From: Nitrospirota bacterium
GTDB lineage: Bacteria > Nitrospinota_A > UBA7883 > JACRGQ01
Length of the DNA: 64,000 bases
Assembly (NCBI GenBank): GCA_024275955.1
Contig: JAJRYD010000024.1
Coordinates: 18,353 to 82,352 of the forward strand
Direction: 5' to 3'
Shown here: positions 42,618-50,963 of the stretch, piece by piece
Numbering within the stretch: the first letter of the stretch is position 1
How the letters are laid out: each line of letters opens with the position of its first letter
The notes under the pieces: generated by a model
Database searches by the model: none
The model's input: the letters and a program-made list of their open reading frames with translations, nothing else
Told to the model about the DNA's origin: nothing
Position numbers and translations under genes: made by a program

Positions 42618-43257
42618 TTACCTCTCTTTCTGATTTACTCCTGCTCCGAACCAGATTCCGATTCCGATCTCGATGCTACTGAGGAAAATTGTTTCGGTAT
42701 CGTAAATGATGTCATTGCGCAGAAGAGCGAAGCCCGACAGGATTGCTTTTGTTGTCCCCCTCGCCGAAATAACCTATCGTGCCGATCTGGTTGACCCAAA
42801 ATCCAAAAAGCATAGCCTCAAGTACGATACCGATCGTTTGGTATTCGTAGTTAGCTTGGTCACTTGTAAAGACACTGTGTTTGCCGAATTCTATCCCCGC
42901 CGCTTTTGTATCGGATACATAGGCGAGAATCTGGACAGACTGGTGGCTGTTAGAATTTTTCATTCCGGAAAAATCGTAGCTCGATTTGGTGAAGCCGCCG
43001 CCCGCCATAACGCGGGTGACGATTGTCATCTCATCTTTTTCAGGTTCCGCGCCAGCTGTGCCGATTAGCGGGTAGAGAATAACAGCAATTATAACGGCCG
43101 CACAGATGGTAAAATATGGCTCGCATCGGAGGTTTTGAAAAGGTCGCTCGAATATTTTTACTGATATTTCGCCGCGCCCATATTGACGCAATCCTATCGC
43201 TATAGCCTCGTTTCTGCAAAGCGGCCCGTTGCACGGGGTCTGCCGGTTGTCATGCAC
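42618..43257 (-). pseudogene. Disrupted outer-membrane beta-barrel-like gene
   Basis: On the minus strand one frame encodes a hydrophobic export signal (ICAAVIIAVILYPLIGTAGA) and barrel-like strands ending QIGTIGYFGEGDNKSNP. It then enters repeat DNA and stops. About 30 bases further, another frame continues in the same style (IYDTETIFLSSIEIGIGIWF, then GAGVNQKER-stop at 42618). The join contains a short palindromic repeat (GCGCAATGACATCA end) also seen elsewhere between genes. The pattern suggests a small barrel gene broken by insertion of that repeat. The start codon is uncertain. Confidence 0.45.
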
Positions 43258-43271
43258 CCAGCACTGCAGGT

Positions 43272-43420
43272 TTGCCGGAGGTTATTTTCCACTTGCGGTG
43301 GAACAGGCGGCTATCACCTGCGGGTCATTCGTAGCATAGCTTTTCCCTGCTACCCCTGTAATCCACAGGCAAGAGGTGCCTGTGCCACTAAAGCTATCAG
43401 AGCCTCGGCGGTAGTCGCCA
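43272..43420. repeat. REP-type intergenic repeat R2, copy 2
   Basis: About 149 bp colinear with 31199-31350, including GTCATTCGTAGCATAGC and the palindrome CCACAGGC-AAGAGGT-GCCTGTG (43363-43388). It carries the same paired opposite palindromes as copy 1 and ends 11 bp before MITE copy F. Confidence 0.75.
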
Positions 43421-43431
43421 CATGTTAGCAA

Positions 43432-43560
43432 AGGACTGTTTCCAAAAGAGTTTTTAAGCGTTTTAAAGGAGAAGTTCATTTTCTAACTTCGTAAAAACAG
43501 AGGCTTTAGAGATTGGCGATTTACAGCAAAACCAAATTTATGCCATTCGGCAACAGCCCC
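43432..43560 (+). mobile_element. MITE copy F with perfect target duplication
   Basis: 129 bp, AGGACTGTTTCC to GGCAACAGCCCC, flanked by AGCAA (43427-43431 and 43561-43565). Two base differences from copy E over the whole length, so the two moved recently or share a recent source. Confidence 0.93.
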
Positions 43561-43626
43561 AGCAAAGGTTTTGGATGTTCTAGAAGTTTTCTTTTACGTC
43601 TGCGAGAGGCAAACCCGCAATGCCGG

Positions 43627-44880
43627 CTATTCGTACCTTAGAGCTTCCGCAGGGTCGAGGCGGGAGGCGTTCCATGCCGGGTAGATGGCGGATAGAAGCG
43701 TTATTAAAACCGAACATACCGAAACAAGGACAAAGTCCGAAATGTTCATCTCTACCGCCAGCGTGGCGGCTGGGTAGATATCGGCAGGGAGTCTTATGAA
43801 CTGGTATCTATCTAGAAGCAGGCAGAAGATGTAGCCGAATATGTTGCCGGCCAGAGTGCCGACCAATCCGATTATCGCCCCTTCCATAAAAAATATCCGT
43901 AGTATGTTGTTTTTTGTCGCTCCCATCGTTCTTAATATCGCTATGTCCCGCCCCTTTTCCATCACCACCATTATCATCGTGCTTACTATGTTGAAGGCGG
44001 CTACAAGTATGATGAGCGCCAGTATGACGAATATTCCTATCTTCTCCAGCTTTAGCGCGACGAAAAGCGATTCGTTCATCTCCATCCAGTCTCTCGCGTA
44101 GTATGGCGGGCCTAATGTTTCGGTTAGTTCTTTCGCGGTAATGTTCGCGGTATATAGGTCGTTCACCTTTACCTCTACGCCGGTTATTTTTCCCTCCATC
44201 TCAAAGAAATCTTGCGCCGCTTTTATAGATATAATCGCCATCCCTGAGTCGTACTCGTACATGCCGGAATGAAAAAGCCCGACTATACGAAATTTTTTTA
44301 GCTTTGGAATACTTCCCATCGCCGTCTGCCGCCCCTGCGGCGAGAGCAGGTTTACATTTTCTCCAACGTTTATTCCGAGGTGAGCGGCAAGCTCGTCCCC
44401 CAGTATTATCCCATCTCTTTCAAACTCGCCGTCCTTGAAGGTTCTCAAGAGGTCGTCTATGGAGCCGGAGGTAATGTACTGCCCCACTTTGGTAACAGCC
44501 CCCTCTTTTGCGGGGTCGACCCCCCTTATTATAGCCCCTGTAGACCGGATGCTGGACGATACCAGCACCTCTTTGTAAATGTAGTTTGCCGCCGCCAGCA
44601 CGTCTGGGTGCTGTTTTACCTTGTCGACGATATTTTCCGACTCCAGCGCCCTGCCGCCGACCTTTAGGATAACAATATGCGAGTAGGTGCCGAGTATCTT
44701 GTCGCGCAGTTCGTTTTGCATGCCGGTCATTACCGAAAGAACAACGATGAGAGCCATCACGCCTAGCGCGACCCCGCCGATAGATATCCATGTTATAAGA
44801 GAGATGAAAGTTTGCTTGCGTTTTGCCATCAAGTAACGCAGGCCGATGAAAATCTCGAACTTCAAATTATACGCTCCCAA
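43627..44880 (-). CDS. LolC/LolE-type lipoprotein-releasing ABC permease
   Basis: Inner-membrane permease that extracts lipoproteins for transport to the outer membrane. The 417-residue protein has an N-terminal helix after FEIFIGLRYLMAKRKQTFIS, a large periplasmic MacB-type domain (about 45-265), and three C-terminal helices of the FtsX fold. The last region includes RDIAILRTMGATKNNILRIF and YPAWNASRLDPAEALRYE. A single permease gene could serve as a homodimer (LolF-like). No lolD ATPase is adjacent within the window. Confidence 0.92.
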   Translation of the reverse strand: MGAYNLKFEIFIGLRYLMAKRKQTFISLITWISIGGVALGVMALIVVLSVMTGMQNELRDKILGTYSHIVILKVGGRALESENIVDKVKQHPDVLAAANYIYKEVLVSSSIRSTGAIIRGVDPAKEGAVTKVGQYITSGSIDDLLRTFKDGEFERDGIILGDELAAHLGINVGENVNLLSPQGRQTAMGSIPKLKKFRIVGLFHSGMYEYDSGMAIISIKAAQDFFEMEGKITGVEVKVNDLYTANITAKELTETLGPPYYARDWMEMNESLFVALKLEKIGIFVILALIILVAAFNIVSTMIMVVMEKGRDIAILRTMGATKNNILRIFFMEGAIIGLVGTLAGNIFGYIFCLLLDRYQFIRLPADIYPAATLAVEMNISDFVLVSVCSVLITLLSAIYPAWNASRLDPAEALRYE

Positions 44881-44963
44881 ATTCTATTGCAATCACAGCC
44901 ATACATAATACCTTCAATAAGGCTTTTTGGGGCAATGATGTGGGAGAAGCTGTTTTTTCGTGC

Positions 44964-45080
44964 CTAGCTGTTGTGCGACCCGTCGCAAAAAGGCTGGTTT
45001 TTCGTTTTGAAGCATCTGCATATCTGATATGTTTTCTTTTTGTCGAGCGTAATCTCTTCGGGGCCTTTTCTAGGTTCCAT
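44964..45080 (-). CDS. Mini CDGSH iron-sulphur domain protein
   Basis: A 38-codon ORF, MEPRKGPEEITLDKKK then TYQICRCFKTKNQPFCDGSH and NS-stop. The pattern C-x-C-x8-C-x3-H with PFCDGSH is the complete CDGSH [2Fe-2S] cluster signature. The family is normally 40-80 residues, so this is one of the smallest possible forms. The ribosome binding site is weak. It lies in a spacer between lolC/E and tpx, and may assist redox or iron handling; the neighbour Tpx is also redox-related. The perfect signature makes chance unlikely. Confidence 0.75.
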   Translation of the reverse strand: MEPRKGPEEITLDKKKTYQICRCFKTKNQPFCDGSHNS

Positions 45081-45234
45081 AACTCGGCATTGTAAATGAT
45101 TTGGGGCTTTTCGGCGAACGCAAGGCGGTCTGGGGGAGCGGGGGGATTATTCTGCTGTATCCGTATTTGGTAATTTTGGTTTGCCGGTTTGGCTGGCGGT
45201 TGGTGCCGATTAGTACGGGGTAGAGCCTGAGAGC

Positions 45235-45264
45235 CTGCCCCCTATTTCAGCTGATAGGGGGCAG
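45235..45264 (-). terminator. Hairpin downstream of tpx
   Basis: CTGCCCCCTAT-8 bases-ATAGGGGGCAG, an 11 bp perfect stem located 18 bp beyond the tpx stop codon. No T-run on either strand. Probably terminates or stabilises the tpx transcript. Confidence 0.55.
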
Positions 45265-45281
45265 ACAAAAATCTTTGGGGG

Positions 45282-45779
45282 TTAATTGAGCGCCGCTAAC
45301 GCCTTGCCGTAATCTGGTTCCTGCGTTATTTCCGGCACCTGCTCCGTGTAGATAACCTTACCTTCCTCATCCAGAACAACCACTGCCCGTGAGCATAGCC
45401 CTGCCAAAACTGAATCGGTAATCTCAACACCGTAGTCCTGAGCGAAAGAGCCTCTGAATGTCGAGGCCGCTTCGGCATTTTCTATTCCTTCGGAGCCGCA
45501 GAAGCGTTTAAGAGCGAAAGGAAGGTCTGCCGAGACATTAACGATAACGGCATTGCCGGCCTTGCCCGCTTCTTCGTTAAATTTTCTTACGGAACTCGCG
45601 CAGACAGGTGTATCAAGGCTTGGGAAGATATTTAAAATGATCTTTTTCCCTGACAAAGTAGAGAGAGAAATTTCAGATAGGTCGGTCTTTACCAATTTAA
45701 AGTCTTTTGCCTTTGTGCCGACCGCTGGCAGTTCTCCGCAGGTGTTAATCGGGTTTTCCTTAAAAGTAATTGATGCCAT
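45282..45779 (-). CDS. tpx: Thiol peroxidase Tpx
   Basis: Atypical 2-Cys peroxiredoxin reducing lipid and hydrogen peroxides. The 165-residue protein has the peroxidatic C60 in FPSLDTPVCASSVRKFN and the resolving C94 (ALKRFCGSEGIENA), with DSVLAGLCSRAVVVLDEEGK downstream. Full length. AGGAGG precedes the ATG. It forms a single-gene unit downstream of argG on the same strand. Confidence 0.96.
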   Translation of the reverse strand: MASITFKENPINTCGELPAVGTKAKDFKLVKTDLSEISLSTLSGKKIILNIFPSLDTPVCASSVRKFNEEAGKAGNAVIVNVSADLPFALKRFCGSEGIENAEAASTFRGSFAQDYGVEITDSVLAGLCSRAVVVLDEEGKVIYTEQVPEITQEPDYGKALAALN

Positions 45780-45870
45780 ATTTGCCTCCTGTTAGATGTT
45801 TGGTTAGGCCCGTATTCTATCAGAAATTACGATTATCTGTCCGGTAGCAGAGCTTACTGTAATTGGGCGG

Positions 45871-47064
45871 CTATTTGCCGAGCAGATTTTGGATTTTAAG
45901 TCTAAGGCTGTTTAGCCGTATAAAGCCGGTAGCGTCTGACTGGTCGTAGTCGCCGTCTTCCTCGAAACTTGCGATATCTTCGCGGTAGAGCGATCTTTCG
46001 GCTTTACGCCCCAGCAGGGTCACATTTCCTTTGTAGAGCTTTAGCCGCGCAACGCCTGTTACAGGCCTCGCCGCGTCGTCGAACAGTTTTTGCATAAGCT
46101 CCCGCTCCGGCGCGAACCAGAAACCGTTATAAACAAGTTTCGCGTACCTCGGCATAATGTCCAGCCGTATAGAAAGCACTTCGGCATCGACAGTTATAGA
46201 TTCAACCGCTTTTCTCGCTTCGTGGAGTATAGTTCCGCCCGGCGTTTCGTACACCCCGCGCGATTTCATGCCGGTAAACCTGTTTTCCACTATATCGGCT
46301 CGGCCTATTCCGTTTTCTCCGCCAAGCCTGTTCAGCCTGTCCAAGAGGTCGTACGGCGAAAGCTTTTCGCCGTCTATCGAGACAGGGTTTCCATACTCGT
46401 ATCCTATTTCTATTATGGTAGCTTTATCCGGAGCTTTTTCTGGCGATACGGAAAGCAGGAACATATTTTCTTTCGGCTCGTTCCACGGGTTTTCGAGTAT
46501 TCCGCCTTCAAACGATATATGCAAAAGGTTGCGGTCGCTTGAGTACGGTTTGTCGGCCGTTACCGGCACAGGTATGTTCTGTTTTTCGGCAAATGCTATC
46601 AGCTCTCTGCGTGACTGCAAGCCCCACTCGCGCCACGGAGCGACCACCTTTAGCTCCGGCGCAAGAGCAGCGAAGGCGAGTTCGAACCGTATCTGGTCGT
46701 TCCCTTTACCTGTAGCTCCGTGCGAAACTGCTTCGGCTCCTTCTGCTTTGGCTATCCGTACCTGCTCTTTAGCGATAAGCGGGCGGGCTATCGAGGTGCC
46801 TAGCAGGTACCGCTCTTCATATATTGCTCCGGCTCGAAGCATAGGGAAAATGAAATCAGAGGCGAACTCTGCCTTAAGGTCGCTTACGAAACAGTTTATA
46901 GCTCCGGTATTTTTCGCCTTTTCTGGCAATCCCCCAAGCTCTTCCTTTTGGCCTATATCTGCGGCATACGCTATTACATCGTAGCCGCGCTCTACCTCAA
47001 GCCATTTAAGTATCACGGATGTGTCTAGCCCGCCGGAGTAGGCGAGAACGATTTTTTTACTCAT
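45871..47064 (-). CDS. argG: Argininosuccinate synthase
   Basis: Joins citrulline and aspartate in arginine synthesis using ATP. The 397-residue enzyme begins [19 protein letters not shown] with the ATP pyrophosphatase P-loop, and has [36 protein letters not shown] and [20 protein letters not shown]. Normal length. Last of the run argD-argF-argG, two bases after argF. Confidence 0.97.
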   Translation of the reverse strand: MSKKIVLAYSGGLDTSVILKWLEVERGYDVIAYAADIGQKEELGGLPEKAKNTGAINCFVSDLKAEFASDFIFPMLRAGAIYEERYLLGTSIARPLIAKEQVRIAKAEGAEAVSHGATGKGNDQIRFELAFAALAPELKVVAPWREWGLQSRRELIAFAEKQNIPVPVTADKPYSSDRNLLHISFEGGILENPWNEPKENMFLLSVSPEKAPDKATIIEIGYEYGNPVSIDGEKLSPYDLLDRLNRLGGENGIGRADIVENRFTGMKSRGVYETPGGTILHEARKAVESITVDAEVLSIRLDIMPRYAKLVYNGFWFAPERELMQKLFDDAARPVTGVARLKLYKGNVTLLGRKAERSLYREDIASFEEDGDYDQSDATGFIRLNSLRLKIQNLLGK

Positions 47065-47066
47065 TG

Positions 47067-47987
47067 CTAATTTTCATCTCCCATCGTCATTTTCATTATC
47101 GCTTTTTGCGCATGGAGCTTAAACTCGGCCTGATCCCAGACGATCGACCGCGGGCCGTCTATAACCGAAGCGGTGATCTCTTCACCTCGGTGTGCCGGCA
47201 GACAGTGCATTGCCACGCAATCGCTTTTTGCGACCGCCATTATAGCGTCGTTAACGGTATAGCCAGCAAAAGCTTCTATCCTTCTTCCGGCTTCTTCTTC
47301 CTGCCCCATGCTTGTCCAGACATCGGTGTATATCGCATCGGCCTCTTTTGCCGCTTCTTTTGGATCGCTTCCAACGGTAATCTTACCGCCGGTTTCCTTT
47401 ATAATTGTTGTTGCTGTTTCCAGCACGTCGTTTTCCGGGCGGTATCCTTCCGGCGAAGCTACATGCATATCTATGCCTAGCATCGCGGCTCCTATTATCA
47501 GAGAGTTGGCGACGTTATTCCCATCGCCTATGTAGGTTAATTTCATATCTTCCAAATTACCTTTTTTCTCGAGGAGTGCGGCAAAATCTGCAACCGCTTG
47601 GCATGGATGAAACTTGTCGGTAAGAGCGTTTATTACAGGTACCGTGGCGGCATCGGCCAGCTCTTCAATGACACTTTGATCCCCAGCGCGTACTACCATT
47701 CCATCTATATATCTGGAAAGCACTTTTGCCGTATCGGAAAGCGACTCCCCGCGCGAAATTTGTATATCGCCGGGGTTTAGGGAAATAGCTTTTCCGCCAA
47801 ACTGGTGTATGCCTACTTCAAACGCCACACGGGTTCTTGTAGAAGCTTTCGCAAAGAGAATGCCGATGCTCTTGCCGGCAAGCGGTGTCTCGCCGTATGG
47901 GTACGCCTTTAGGCGCAACGACTCGTTTAACAAGCCCCGCAGGTCGTCGGGCGTGAAGTTGTCGAGCCTTAGGAAATTTCTCGGCAT
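47067..47987 (-). CDS. argF: Ornithine carbamoyltransferase
   Basis: Converts ornithine and carbamoyl phosphate to citrulline. The 306-residue enzyme contains the carbamoyl phosphate site ([16 protein letters not shown]), [36 protein letters not shown] and the ornithine motif [14 protein letters not shown]. Its start overlaps the end of argD by 19 bp, supporting one operon. Confidence 0.97.
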   Translation of the reverse strand: MPRNFLRLDNFTPDDLRGLLNESLRLKAYPYGETPLAGKSIGILFAKASTRTRVAFEVGIHQFGGKAISLNPGDIQISRGESLSDTAKVLSRYIDGMVVRAGDQSVIEELADAATVPVINALTDKFHPCQAVADFAALLEKKGNLEDMKLTYIGDGNNVANSLIIGAAMLGIDMHVASPEGYRPENDVLETATTIIKETGGKITVGSDPKEAAKEADAIYTDVWTSMGQEEEAGRRIEAFAGYTVNDAIMAVAKSDCVAMHCLPAHRGEEITASVIDGPRSIVWDQAEFKLHAQKAIMKMTMGDEN

Positions 47988-49162
47988 AAGACCTTCTTCA
48001 AAATATTTATCCCACGTTTCATCTCCTGTAGCTTTACGTTAAGCGGCGGCAGGAAACGCAGTACCGTATCTTGTACGCAGTTTATTATAAGACCTTCTTT
48101 CAGGCACTCGGCGACTATGTTTCCGCCCGCCTTCTTAAGTTCTATTCCTATCATCAAACCGCTTACCCGTATTTCCTTTATATCATCAAACTCTTTTTTT
48201 AAGCTTTCAAGCTCCCGCTTCACCTCCCGCGAAACGAAGTTCGCGTGCTTTAAAAGCTTTTTGTCTTTAACAGTTTTAATTACCGCTAGCGCCGCCGCGC
48301 ATGCCAACGGCCCCCCGCCGAATGTAGAGGCGTGAGTGCCAGGCCCAAACGCCGATATTACTTCAGGCTTTGCCAGCATAGCGCCGATAGGAAAGCCACC
48401 TCCAAGCCCTTTGGCTAATGTCATTATGTCGGGAGTAACTCCGGCATGCTGGCATGCGAACCATCTTCCGGTTCTGCCCATCCCGCATTGAACTTCGTCG
48501 AATATAAGGAGTACCCTCTCTTTGTCGCAGAGTTTTCGCAAGCCTTTAAGATAGTTGCGAGATGCTATGTTTATTCCGCCCTCACCCTGCACAGGCTCCA
48601 CTATTATCGCGGCGGTTTTTTTAGTTACAGCTTTTTTGAGTGCTGTAAGGTTGCCGAACGGAACATGCTTAAAAGCGGGCAAGAGAGGTGCGAAACCTTT
48701 GTGGTATTTAGCCTGTCCCGTTGCGGAAAGTGCTCCGTATGTCCGCCCATGAAACGAGTTTTCCATCGCTATAATTTCTGTCCGTCCGTTTTTAAGGTCG
48801 CTCTGGTATTTGCGTGAAAGTTTCAAGGCAGATTCCACCGCCTCGGCCCCAGAATTTACAAACAACGCTTGGGATGGGAAAGATAGCTTTACCAGCTCTT
48901 TTGCAAGTTCGCCCTGCGGGATGGTGTAAAAAAGGTTGGAGGTATGGATAAGCTTAGTAGCTTGCGCCGATATAGCTTTTGCCACCACCGCAGGTGAATG
49001 GCCAAGGATGTTTACCGCCAAACCGGCAAGAAGGTCGAGGTAGGCTTTCCCTTGCGCATCTACAGCTTTACAGCCTTTCCCCTCTACGATGGTTATAGGG
49101 TAGCGGCCGTAGTTGTGCGCGACGAATTTCTCGTAAAGTTTGAATATTTCCTTGTTTTTCAT
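47969..49162 (-). CDS. argD: Acetylornithine aminotransferase
   Basis: PLP enzyme of arginine synthesis. The 397-residue protein shows the class III aminotransferase layout: LDLLAGLAVNILGHSPAVV, FVNSGAEAVESALKLSRKY, NSFHGRTYGALSATGQAKYH, the cofactor aspartate in LLIFDEVQCGMGRTG, and the Schiff-base lysine in DIMTLAKGLGGGFPIGAM. First gene of argD-argF-argG. The GNAT gene transcribed divergently across the spacer may supply N-acetylglutamate. Confidence 0.95.
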   Translation of the reverse strand: MKNKEIFKLYEKFVAHNYGRYPITIVEGKGCKAVDAQGKAYLDLLAGLAVNILGHSPAVVAKAISAQATKLIHTSNLFYTIPQGELAKELVKLSFPSQALFVNSGAEAVESALKLSRKYQSDLKNGRTEIIAMENSFHGRTYGALSATGQAKYHKGFAPLLPAFKHVPFGNLTALKKAVTKKTAAIIVEPVQGEGGINIASRNYLKGLRKLCDKERVLLIFDEVQCGMGRTGRWFACQHAGVTPDIMTLAKGLGGGFPIGAMLAKPEVISAFGPGTHASTFGGGPLACAAALAVIKTVKDKKLLKHANFVSREVKRELESLKKEFDDIKEIRVSGLMIGIELKKAGGNIVAECLKEGLIINCVQDTVLRFLPPLNVKLQEMKRGINILKKVLCREIS

Positions 49163-49655
49163 CCGAACATACTACCGTAAGTTTCGCAAATAGAGGCAGT
49201 AAAAGTACAGAAGCAGGTAGCAGATGAAACAGGGATAAACCGTATGATAGTTGTCTGATTTTTAAAGTATCTCTGCTGGCAGACTGGTGAGTGCTTCCGC
49301 ATTGCCGGTTTGCCTATCGTAAGTGCCTTACCGAAGGCAACAACGGCGCATGAACCTAATAGCTGTGGTAAGCAGGTAAAGCATATCTATCGCCAGCGGG
49401 AACCGGCTTCACGCTCTGCGTGGCCCGCATTGCGGGTCTGCTTTTCACAGGTGGTTGACAAGCTCTTTCTCTCTCTTCATCTGTTGTTATTACCGTAAGT
49501 GCCTTGCCGGAGGCAACAACGGCGCATGAACCTAATAGCTGTGGTAAGCAGGTAAAGCATATCTATCGCCAGCGGGAACCGGCTTCACGCTCTGCGTGGT
49601 GGTTAGAGGTTGCGGAAAGGCTGGTTATCAGCAATGATGTGGGCGAGGAAAAAAG
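49163..49655. other. Divergent spacer between argD and the GNAT gene
   Basis: 493 bp without a supported ORF. It is dominated by a 106 bp direct repeat (49318-49423 and 49494-49599) and a GCCCGCATTGCGGGTC palindrome at 49423-49438. Promoters for argD and the acetyltransferase must lie here, but none stands out. Confidence 0.5.
49318..49599 (+). repeat. 106 bp direct repeat, two copies 176 bp apart
   Basis: The segments 49318-49423 and 49494-49599 both run from CGTAAGTGCCTT through AGCTGTGGTAAGCAGGTAAA to CACGCTCTGCGTGG. They differ at only three positions (TTACCGAAGG against TTGCCGGAGG). The unit contains no ORF; its end has the palindrome CACGCTCTGCGTG. The 70 bp between the copies is different sequence. 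Confidence 0.92.
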
Positions 49656-50105
49656 ATGATAAGAGAAGCGATAATAGCGGATGCTGTACGGATAAAAGAG
49701 CTTATCGGCGTATATGCCGACAAGGAGGAGATGCTCCACCGTCCGCTTAACGATATTTACGAAGGTATACGCAACTTTTTCGTTTACGAAAAGGATGGAA
49801 AGGTTATCGGCACCGCCGCGCTTAATGTCGTATGGGAAGATATAGCAGAGGTGCGCTCGCTGGCGGTTGATAAGGCTTGTGGAAAATTTGGAGTAGGCAA
49901 AGGGCTGGTCGATAAATGCTTAGAAACAGCAAGACAGCTTGGCGTGAAAGAGGTTTTTGTTCTTACCTATGTGCCGGAATATTTTATTAAGCTTGGGTTT
50001 AAAGAGATAGAAAAGCATACGCTCCCGCATAAGATATGGGGAGACTGCATCCGGTGCCACAAGTTTCCAGACTGCGATGAAACGGCGGTAGCTATCACCA
50101 TCTAG
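49656..50105 (+). CDS. argA: GNAT acetyltransferase, probable short N-acetylglutamate synthase
   Basis: A 149-residue GNAT-family enzyme. It has the family core: VIGTAALNVVWEDIAEVRSL, the acetyl-CoA loop KFGVGKGLVDKCLETARQLG, and FVLTYVPEYFIKLGFKEIEK. This matches the short ArgA-type acetyltransferases that lack the kinase-like domain. The C-terminal part has a CIRCHKFPDC cysteine cluster, also seen in such enzymes. Position opposite argD supports a role in the first step of arginine synthesis, but the substrate is inferred. Six bases before nadC. Confidence 0.75.
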   Translation: MIREAIIADAVRIKELIGVYADKEEMLHRPLNDIYEGIRNFFVYEKDGKVIGTAALNVVWEDIAEVRSLAVDKACGKFGVGKGLVDKCLETARQLGVKEVFVLTYVPEYFIKLGFKEIEKHTLPHKIWGDCIRCHKFPDCDETAVAITI

Positions 50106-50111
50106 GCTTTT

Positions 50112-50963
50112 ATGGCGACAATACCTAAAGCGATTTTTGAAAAGATTAAGAAAGATATAAGACGGGCGCTTAAAGAGGACTGCCCTTCAGGAGATATCAC
50201 ATCTTCATCCTGCATATCACCCAAAGCTGTGTCGTCTGCTTTTGTAATAGCAAAAGGGGATATGGTGATATCCGGCCTACAGGTTTTTAGAGAAGTTATG
50301 CTGGCTGTGGATGCGAAAACAATGGTAGCTTTGCTTGCTAAAGACGGTGATAGAGTGAAAAAAGGAGGAAAGGTTCTCCGGCTAAAAGGGAGAAGCGTCT
50401 CTCTTTTAAAGGGTGAGCGTGTGGCGCTTAATTACCTGCAGAGGATGTGCGGTGTGGCGACTCTTACCGCGCTGTTTGTAAAAGAGGTAAGAGGCACCAA
50501 AGCTAAGATATTCGATACCCGTAAAACGACACCGCTACTAAGAGATATAGAAAAATATGCCGTTACCTGCGGCGGCGGTTTTAATCACCGTATCTCTTTA
50601 TCTGATATGCCGTTGATAAAGGAAAACCATATAACAGCCGCTGGCGGTATAGCCAACGCTGTTAAACAGGTTAAAAGAAAAACAGACAAAGCGGTAATGC
50701 TGGAGGCGCGGAACCGTTTAGAGGTTTTGGCCGGACTAAAGGCAGGGGCCGAACTGCTTTTGCTCGACAATATGGTTCCGGCCGAGGTGCGTAAAATGGT
50801 AGCTCTTATTAAAGGGAGGGCGGTTGTGGAACTGTCTGGAGGCGTTAGCCTTAAGAGCGTGAAGAGGTATGCCTCTACTGGCGTTGACAGAATATCTATA
50901 GGCGCGCTTACCCATTCCGCTCCTGCGTCCGATCTTTCACTTTTGTTTAGCTTGGAAAAATAG
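50112..50963 (+). CDS. nadC: Nicotinate-nucleotide pyrophosphorylase (quinolinate phosphoribosyltransferase)
   Basis: NadC makes nicotinate mononucleotide from quinolinate and PRPP in NAD synthesis. The 283-residue enzyme has EDCPSGDITSSSCISPK, GERVALNYLQRMCGVATLT, KIFDTRKTTPLLRDIEKYAV, the substrate-binding CGGGFNHRISLSDMPLIKEN, and the C-terminal VVELSGGVSLKSVKRYASTG. Complete. It ends overlapping the convergent DUF115 gene by 17 bp. Confidence 0.96.
   Translation: MATIPKAIFEKIKKDIRRALKEDCPSGDITSSSCISPKAVSSAFVIAKGDMVISGLQVFREVMLAVDAKTMVALLAKDGDRVKKGGKVLRLKGRSVSLLKGERVALNYLQRMCGVATLTALFVKEVRGTKAKIFDTRKTTPLLRDIEKYAVTCGGGFNHRISLSDMPLIKENHITAAGGIANAVKQVKRKTDKAVMLEARNRLEVLAGLKAGAELLLLDNMVPAEVRKMVALIKGRAVVELSGGVSLKSVKRYASTGVDRISIGALTHSAPASDLSLLFSLEK

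Noticed and set aside
42712-43257. Treating the 181-codon frame as an intact gene
   Set aside because: Its last residues come from a palindromic intergenic repeat and a matching continuation exists in another frame, so it is better read as a disrupted gene.
2375-43560. Regularly recurring 129 bp units as a possible CRISPR or riboswitch class
   Set aside because: Copies are dispersed over 60 kb in both orientations, with terminal inverted repeats and target duplications, so they are transposable elements; no clustered repeat-spacer pattern exists in the window.
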